The notes below the pieces were generated by a model. That model made no database searches. It saw nothing but the letters and a program-made list of their open reading frames with translations, and was not told the origin of the DNA. From positions 1 through 5,373 of the forward strand of contig JAKAFQ010000326.1 of the NCBI GenBank assembly GCA_021817875.1: a stretch of 5,373 bases of DNA. Direction: 5' to 3'. The translations under genes were made by a program, and so were the position numbers. Source of the stretch: Pseudomonadota bacterium. Its GTDB lineage: Bacteria; Pseudomonadota; Gammaproteobacteria; Steroidobacterales; Steroidobacteraceae. This document shows positions 1-5,373 of the stretch, piece by piece (the first letter of the stretch is position 1; every line of letters starts with the position of its first letter).

Positions 1-636
1 TTCCGATCTGCGCAGCCGGTTGCACACCAGGCAGAACAGCTCCGCGGTGCGCTCGGCGTCATAGTGCGCCGAGTGCGCGCTCGCCTTGTCCCAGTCGAAT
101 CCGGCGACCACCGCCGCCTTGGCGAGCACCGTCTGGCCCAGGGCGGCCCCGGCGAGCGTCGCGGTATCGAAGCAGGAAAAGGGATGGAAGGGGTTGCGCT
201 TGATGTCCGAGCGCTTGACCGTGGCGTTGAGAAAACCCAGGTCGAAAGCCGCATTGTGGCCGACGAGGATGGCGCGGCGGCACTCGTAGGCCTTCATGGC
301 GTGGCGGATCTCCCGGAAGATGCGCTGCAGGGCGTCGCGTTCGGGCAGCGCCGGTCGCAGCGGATGATACGGATCGATGCCGTTGACCTGCAGGGCGGCC
401 GGCTCGATCCTCGCGCCCTCGAAAGGCTTGACGTGATAGTTGTGGGTGACGCCGCGCCTGAGCACCCCTTCGGCGTCGATCTCGATCATCACGGCGGCGA
501 TCTCGAGCAGCGCATCGGTCTCGGCGTTGAATCCGCCGGTCTCGACGTCCACGACCACCGGCAGGTAGCCGCGGAAGCGGCTCGCCATCGGGCCCATCGT
601 GCTTGGCGGCATCTCGCCCGGGTTCAGTGTGCTCAT
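1..636 (-). CDS. rnt: Ribonuclease T, 3' end of gene cut by window edge
   Basis: RNase T is a DEDDh-family 3'-5' exoribonuclease that trims the 3' ends of tRNA and other stable RNAs, including the CCA-end turnover of tRNA, in the cytoplasm. The visible 212 codons align almost without gaps to E. coli RNase T (215 aa), so probably only about ten residues and the stop lie beyond the edge. Catalytic residues are all present: Asp30 and Glu32 (VVDVETGGF), Asp132 (GHNAAFD), His188 and Asp193 (HSAHYD), matching E. coli D23, E25, D125, H181 and D186 with a constant offset of 7. The family signatures [17 protein letters not shown] and FDTATLAG are conserved. Of the four nucleobase-stacking phenylalanines known in E. 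coli, three are kept (F36, F131, F153), but the F77 equivalent is Val84. The ATG at 636 overlaps the pyrC stop (ATGA), which supports this start. In-frame Met17, just before the conserved RFRGYLPVV, is the alternative. The gene is probably co-transcribed with pyrC. Confidence 0.96.
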   Translation of the reverse strand, partial: MSTLNPGEMPPSTMGPMASRFRGYLPVVVDVETGGFNAETDALLEIAAVMIEIDAEGVLRRGVTHNYHVKPFEGARIEPAALQVNGIDPYHPLRPALPERDALQRIFREIRHAMKAYECRRAILVGHNAAFDLGFLNATVKRSDIKRNPFHPFSCFDTATLAGAALGQTVLAKAAVVAGFDWDKASAHSAHYDAERTAELFCLVCNRLRRSE

Positions 637-1682
637 GGCTGCGCCACCTGCCAGCCGATGCACTCCCCGGCGCGCAGCGGCACCAGTGCGTCATCGGCGA
701 ACGGATAGGACGGCGGGACCTGCCACGGCGTCCTGACCAGGCGGATCCGGCCGTCGTTGCGCGGCAGCCCGTAGAAATCCGCGCCGTGCCCGCAGGCGAA
801 CGCCTCGAGCCGATCGAGCGCGCCCAGGGTCTCGAAGACCTCGGCGTACAGCTCGAGGGCCGCGTGGGCCGAGAAGATCCCCGCGCAGCCGCAGGCCGTT
901 TCCTTCGCGGCACGCCCGTGCGGGGCGCTGTCGGTGCCGAGAAAAAAGCGCGGGCTGCCGCTCGCGAGCGCTTCGAGCAGCGCCCGGCGGTCGGCCTCTG
1001 ACTTGAGCAGCGGCAGACAGTAGTGGTGCGGACGCAGGCCACCGGCGAACAGCGCATTGCGGTTCAGCAGCAGGTGCTGCGGAGTCACGGTGGCGGCGAT
1101 GCCTTCGCGCGCCGAGCGCACGAACTGCACCGCGGCCCGGGTGGTGATGTGCTCGAACACGATGCGCAGCCGTGGGAACCGCGCCGCGAGCGGCGCGAGC
1201 ACCCGCTCGATGAACACCGCTTCGCGCTCGAAGACATCGACGCTCGGATCGGTGACCTCGCCGTGCACCTGCAGCACGAGCCCGGTCTGCTCCATTCGCT
1301 CGAGCACCGCATCGACGCGCCGGATGTCCGTGACCCCGGCGTCCGAATGGGTGGTCGCGCCGGCCGGATACAGCTTGAAGCCGAGGATGCAGCCGCTCGC
1401 CCGGGCACGATCGGCCTCGTCGGGATCGGTCTGGTCGGTCAGATACAGGCTCATCAGGGGTTCGAAGCGCGCGTCCGCGGGCAGCGCTTCGAGGATGCGC
1501 CGGCGGTAGGCGAGCGCCTGTTCCGTGGTGGCCACCGCGGGTTTCAGGTTGGGCATGATGAGCGCGCGGGCGAACCGCGCCGTGCTGAACGGCAGCACCG
1601 CGCGCATCGCCGCTGCATCACGCAGGTGCAGGTGCATGTCGTCCGGACGGCGCAGCGTGATCGAGGCCGGGCTCGCGCTCAC
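633..1682 (-). CDS. pyrC: Dihydroorotase, class II (E. coli PyrC type)
   Basis: Zinc metalloenzyme that reversibly cyclises N-carbamoyl-L-aspartate to L-dihydroorotate, the third step of de novo pyrimidine synthesis, in the cytoplasm. At 349 aa it matches E. coli PyrC (348 aa). Binuclear zinc ligands are visible: His17 and His19 in DDMHLHLRD, the carboxylated bridging Lys103 ([11 protein letters not shown]), His140 (QVHGEV), His178 (FEHITT) and catalytic Asp251 (GTDSAPH). Arg21 and Asn45, which bind substrate in E. coli, are present. So is the flexible active-site loop with Thr110-Thr111 that closes over substrate. The start codon is GTG at 1682, chosen because GGGGAG sits 7 bases upstream and the protein then begins shortly before the conserved DDMHLHL motif, as in the family. 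The stop overlaps rnt by 4 bases (ATGA). The GTG also overlaps the stop of a doubtful upstream frame (GTGA). No frameshift or missing residue is seen. The pyrC-rnt order is, from memory, also that of Pseudomonas. Confidence 0.97.
   Translation of the reverse strand: MSASPASITLRRPDDMHLHLRDAAAMRAVLPFSTARFARALIMPNLKPAVATTEQALAYRRRILEALPADARFEPLMSLYLTDQTDPDEADRARASGCILGFKLYPAGATTHSDAGVTDIRRVDAVLERMEQTGLVLQVHGEVTDPSVDVFEREAVFIERVLAPLAARFPRLRIVFEHITTRAAVQFVRSAREGIAATVTPQHLLLNRNALFAGGLRPHHYCLPLLKSEADRRALLEALASGSPRFFLGTDSAPHGRAAKETACGCAGIFSAHAALELYAEVFETLGALDRLEAFACGHGADFYGLPRNDGRIRLVRTPWQVPPSYPFADDALVPLRAGECIGWQVAQP
644..649 (-). promoter_or_regulatory. Shine-Dalgarno for rnt inside the end of pyrC
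   Basis: AGGTGG on the minus strand lies 7 bases upstream of the rnt ATG, within the last codons of pyrC. With the ATGA stop/start overlap it supports translational coupling of rnt to pyrC and supports the ATG at 636 rather than the internal Met codons. Seen directly; function inferred. Confidence 0.55.
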
Positions 1683-1987
1683 GCGCCTGCTCCCCGGGGA
1701 TTCGCAGCGTTCTGTCTCAAGGGGCGCTCCCGCCAGAGGCGCACGCCGAAGCCGGTGATGTCGGTGTTGAGCGCCGCGGTGGCCGCGCGGTGCGCCGCCC
1801 GGGTCTCTCTTGCGGCAGATTCCGGCCTCGCCACAATGAGGGTGTCGAGGTCGGCCTGCGGGCGCGGGCGCGCGATTTCACGGGCGTGCAGCGCGGGCAG
1901 CAGCCCAACAGGACGGCGCGCCGGGCCCATCGGTCCCGATCCTTGCTTGACCATCGCGGATGAAACCCGGATTATTGCGCGGCTCAT
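1679..1987 (-). CDS. Doubtful small hypothetical frame upstream of pyrC (102 codons)
   Basis: I do not recognise this product. In its favour: it runs in the pyrC direction, its TGA overlaps the pyrC GTG by 4 bases (GTGA), and from about codon 28 onward it shows high third-position GC with a mixed, protein-like composition (for example a DLDTLIVARPESAA stretch). Against it: the first 25 codons look like random intergenic DNA, the ATG at 1987 has no convincing Shine-Dalgarno, no domain, signal peptide or membrane segment is visible, and GC-rich DNA opens such frames by chance. A later start at Met20 (ATG at 1930), with AAGGA 9 bases upstream, would give an 83-aa product and looks better than the first ATG. 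The GTGA overlap is weak evidence, because it arises whenever codon 2 of pyrC begins with A and the frame happens to be open. If real, it would be translationally coupled to pyrC. Confidence 0.22.
   Translation of the reverse strand: MSRAIIRVSSAMVKQGSGPMGPARRPVGLLPALHAREIARPRPQADLDTLIVARPESAARETRAAHRAATAALNTDITGFGVRLWRERPLRQNAANPRGAGA
1690..1695 (-). promoter_or_regulatory. Shine-Dalgarno fixing the pyrC GTG start
   Basis: GGGGAG on the minus strand, 7 bases before the GTG at 1682. It is half of a perfect palindrome, TCCCCGGGGA (1691-1700). This spacing is what selects GTG over any later start; the next Met (residue 16) lies inside the zinc-binding motif and is too late. Confidence 0.6.
1947..1975 (+). 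promoter_or_regulatory. Candidate sigma70-type promoter toward aceE
   Basis: TTGACC (1947-1952), a 17-base spacer, then GATTAT (1970-1975) match the sigma70 consensus at 5 of 6 and 4 of 6 positions with ideal spacing. They fall in the least GC-rich patch of the region. Transcription would begin near 1982 and give aceE a leader of about 360 nucleotides. This is pattern matching only; a promoter nearer aceE cannot be excluded, although none with a good -10 was seen there. Confidence 0.35.
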
Positions 1988-2011
1988 TGACAGGCGACTT
2001 TCGCTCGCAAG

Positions 2012-2030
2012 GGATGCTGGCGGCGCATCC
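2012..2030. repeat. Inverted repeat near the start of the putative aceE leader
   Basis: Perfect 6-base arms GGATGC (2012-2017) and GCATCC (2025-2030) around a 7-base loop. It lies about 30 bases after the inferred aceE transcription start. No T-run follows on either strand, so it is not an intrinsic terminator. It could be an RNA hairpin or chance. Confidence 0.35.
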
Positions 2031-2137
2031 TACTCCATTCGGCCCGAGCCTTTCGCTTCAGGTCCATGCGCCGCAGATCCGGGCAGCCTGTCCGATCCGG
2101 GCGCTGGCGCGAAGGCGCCCCCTGGAGGAACCGGCCG

Positions 2138-2161
2138 ATGCCGCCGCGGTGGCGATACTGA
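2138..2161 (+). CDS. Possible 7-codon leader peptide (MPPRWRY) upstream of aceE
   Basis: A textbook Shine-Dalgarno sequence, GGAGGA (2124-2129), is followed at good spacing (9 bases after GGAGG) by ATG at 2138. The frame reads Met-Pro-Pro-Arg-Trp-Arg-Tyr and ends at TGA 2159-2161. It ends 6 bases before a strong hairpin (2168-2196) and about 180 bases before aceE. The ribosome site is better than that of aceE itself, which is why I list it. Pro-Pro and a CGA codon could slow ribosomes, but that is inference. No known leader-peptide family matches, and a 7-codon frame can easily arise by chance. It matters only if this stretch is transcribed. Confidence 0.22.
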   Translation: MPPRWRY

Positions 2162-2167
2162 TATGCG

Positions 2168-2196
2168 CGGGGCGCGCAGTTGAGGAGCGCGCCTCG
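2168..2196 (+). promoter_or_regulatory. Strong GC-rich hairpin in the aceE leader
   Basis: Arms 2168-2177 and 2187-2196 pair over 10 positions (seven consecutive G-C pairs next to the loop, one G-U, then two G-C) around the 9-base loop AGTTGAGGA. It is the strongest stem I found between the genes and it begins just after the possible leader peptide. No U-rich run follows, so it is not an intrinsic terminator. The loop carries GAGGA, which resembles a ribosome-binding motif, but no start codon stands at a suitable distance. Role unknown; it could affect mRNA stability or translation, or be a product of base composition. Confidence 0.4.
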
Positions 2197-2295
2197 GCCC
2201 AGGGTCCCGGCAGGAAGGGCGAAGCGGGTCCGGGCGGCTGCGAGCGGCACCGGACGCGTCAGGCGCGCTCCGGCCGGCAGCAGAGTGACGAAGGC

Positions 2296-2330
2296 CCCGC
2301 GCGCCGGGTGCGCGGGCTCGACCGACGAGC
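2296..2330 (+). promoter_or_regulatory. Two mutually exclusive hairpins next to the aceE start
   Basis: CCCGCGC (2296-2302) can pair perfectly with GCGCGGG (2310-2316) around a 7-base loop. GCTCG (2316-2320) can pair with CGAGC (2326-2330). They share base 2316, so full forms of both cannot coexist. The second ends 10 bases before the aceE ATG, beside its weak ribosome site (GTGAGA, 2331-2336). They could influence initiation, but such pairings are common in DNA of this composition. Confidence 0.3.
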
Positions 2331-2340
2331 GTGAGACCGC

Positions 2341-5013
<2,673 letters not shown>

Positions 5014-5017
5014 GTTC

Positions 5018-5023
5018 TGAAAG
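5018..5023 (+). promoter_or_regulatory. Weak Shine-Dalgarno of the lipoyl-domain gene
   Basis: TGAAAG, 8 bases before the ATG at 5032, is the only purine-rich stretch in the 18-base gap after aceE. No terminator fits in the gap, so the two genes are expected to share one mRNA. Confidence 0.4.
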
Positions 5024-5031
5024 CCATCCCG

Positions 5032-5373
5032 ATGAGCGCGGCAGACAGCCTCGTTGAAGTGCGCGTGCCCGACATGGGCAATTTCAAAGACGTTGCCGTG
5101 ATCGACGTGCTCGTGAGTATCGGCGAGCGCATCGAGGTGGACGGGCCGCTGGTCACCCTCGAGACCGAAAAGGCCACCATGGACGTGCCCTCGACCGCCG
5201 CGGGCGTGGTCGAGAAGATCCACGTCGCCAAGGGCGGCAAGGTGTCCGCGGGCGATGTGGTGGCCACGGTGCGCACGGCCGGGAGCGGCGGTGCGCCGGC
5301 TGCCGTGCAGAGCGCCCCGCCCGCCGCGCAACCACCGGCGCCGGCCGAGCCGCCCCCTGCGCCGGACGCTGCG
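5032..5373 (+). CDS. aceF: Lipoyl-domain protein, probably dihydrolipoamide acetyltransferase E2, 5' part only
   Basis: The first 114 codons are visible; the gene runs off the right edge. Residues 8 to about 80 form one biotinyl/lipoyl domain, with the lipoylation site Lys47 in LETEKATMDVPS and the usual VPDMG start and GVVEKI turn. From about residue 84 comes an Ala/Pro-rich flexible linker (for example PPAPAEPPPAPDAA), the swinging-arm type that joins lipoyl domains to each other or to the peripheral subunit-binding domain. In E2 this arm carries the acetyl group from the AceE active site to the acetyltransferase core, where CoA takes it. Position 18 bases after aceE favours aceF. The alternative is a dihydrolipoamide dehydrogenase (lpdA) with an N-terminal lipoyl domain, as in Neisseria P64k and some other proteobacteria; the visible part cannot exclude it. 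The start at 5032 is the only ATG between the aceE stop and the lipoyl domain; upstream in frame there is just one CTG before the stop. Confidence 0.88.
   Translation, partial: MSAADSLVEVRVPDMGNFKDVAVIDVLVSIGERIEVDGPLVTLETEKATMDVPSTAAGVVEKIHVAKGGKVSAGDVVATVRTAGSGGAPAAVQSAPPAAQPPAPAEPPPAPDAA

Larger units (their letters stand above)
1683..2340. other. Intergenic region between divergent pyrC and aceE
   Basis: About 660 bases separate the two divergent operons. I find no tRNA, no known riboswitch that I recognise, no insertion sequence and no convincing protein gene; the frames present are short, arginine-rich and unlike known families. From left to right it holds the pyrC ribosome site, a doubtful minus-strand frame, a comparatively AT-rich patch at about 1940-2010 where promoters are most likely, and then about 330 bases of very GC-rich DNA leading into aceE. 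That last part contains inverted repeats with arms 2012-2017/2025-2030, 2106-2110/2115-2119, 2168-2177/2187-2196, 2228-2233/2250-2255 and 2296-2302/2310-2316. No operator matching the PdhR consensus was found by eye. Such hairpins are partly expected in DNA this GC-rich. Confidence 0.7.

Noticed and set aside
59..1057. A 332-codon minus-strand frame crossing pyrC and rnt in another register
   Set aside because: Overlaps two certain genes out of frame, is Arg/Ser/Pro-rich and resembles nothing known.
1181..1196. Perfect 7-base inverted repeat with a 2-base spacer inside pyrC
   Set aside because: It encodes ordinary residues (around LAPLAARF) in GC-rich codons and is not near a gene end; best explained by codon bias.
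1987..1992. A perfect TTGACA -35 hexamer on the plus strand
   Set aside because: At spacings of 15-19 no hexamer downstream resembles TATAAT (AGGGAT at 17), so I preferred the upstream TTGACC/GATTAT pair; it could still be a secondary promoter.
1023..2183. A 386-codon plus-strand frame opposite pyrC and extending into the intergenic region
   Set aside because: Mostly antisense to pyrC, low-complexity Arg/Gly/Ala composition, no ribosome site and no family resemblance; a GC-rich shadow.
2168..2196. The strong leader hairpin as an intrinsic terminator or attenuator terminator
   Set aside because: Neither strand has a T-rich run after the stem, so classical Rho-independent termination is not supported.
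1984..2250. An 88-codon minus-strand frame whose stop overlaps the ATG at 1987 (ATGA), which would extend the chain of overlapping genes
   Set aside because: Arg-rich random-looking composition, no domain, and it covers the inverted repeats; a 4-base overlap alone is easily due to chance.
1960..2334. A 124-codon plus-strand frame in the same register as aceE, ended by the TGA at 2332-2334
   Set aside because: Considered as an N-terminal extension or broken upstream part of aceE. The sequence has no similarity to E1, starts inside the candidate promoter and has no ribosome site; AceE already begins at the family's usual place.

Overview
This is a GC-rich chromosomal window carrying ordinary core metabolism. 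It most likely comes from a gammaproteobacterium. The main support for that is a clear RNase T gene, a family largely restricted to Gammaproteobacteria. An E. coli-type class II dihydroorotase and a homodimeric (AceE-type) pyruvate dehydrogenase E1 agree with it. The GC content and third-position bias would suit high-GC lineages such as Xanthomonadales, Nevskiales or Chromatiales relatives, but the sequence alone does not fix the order. I see no transposase, integrase, tRNA, rRNA, CRISPR array or phage gene.

Left part (1-1682, minus strand): a compact pyrC-rnt unit. pyrC (dihydroorotase, third step of the de novo pyrimidine pathway) starts with GTG at 1682. It ends in a 4-base ATGA overlap with rnt (RNase T, exonuclease for tRNA/rRNA 3'-end trimming), and rnt runs off the left edge. 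The overlap implies one mRNA and coupled translation. A doubtful 102-codon reading frame (1679-1987) abuts pyrC in the same overlapping style.

Middle (1683-2340): about 660 bases between the divergent pyrC and aceE genes with no recognisable gene. It holds a relatively AT-rich patch at about 1940-2010 with a candidate plus-strand sigma70-type promoter (TTGACC, 17 bases, GATTAT). Downstream are several GC-rich inverted repeats and one possible 7-codon leader peptide (MPPRWRY) with a strong Shine-Dalgarno sequence, directly followed by a 10-pair hairpin. If the promoter is right, aceE has a structured leader of roughly 360 nucleotides.

Right part (2341-5373, plus strand): aceE, complete at 890 codons with all checked catalytic and cofactor residues. 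Eighteen bases later comes the start of a lipoyl-domain protein, most simply aceF (dihydrolipoyl acetyltransferase E2). It is cut by the right edge inside its Ala/Pro linker. Together these encode the first two components of the pyruvate dehydrogenase complex, which converts pyruvate to acetyl-CoA.

The coding content is conventional. The only region that could hide something undescribed is the aceE leader, and the case for it is suggestive rather than strong.
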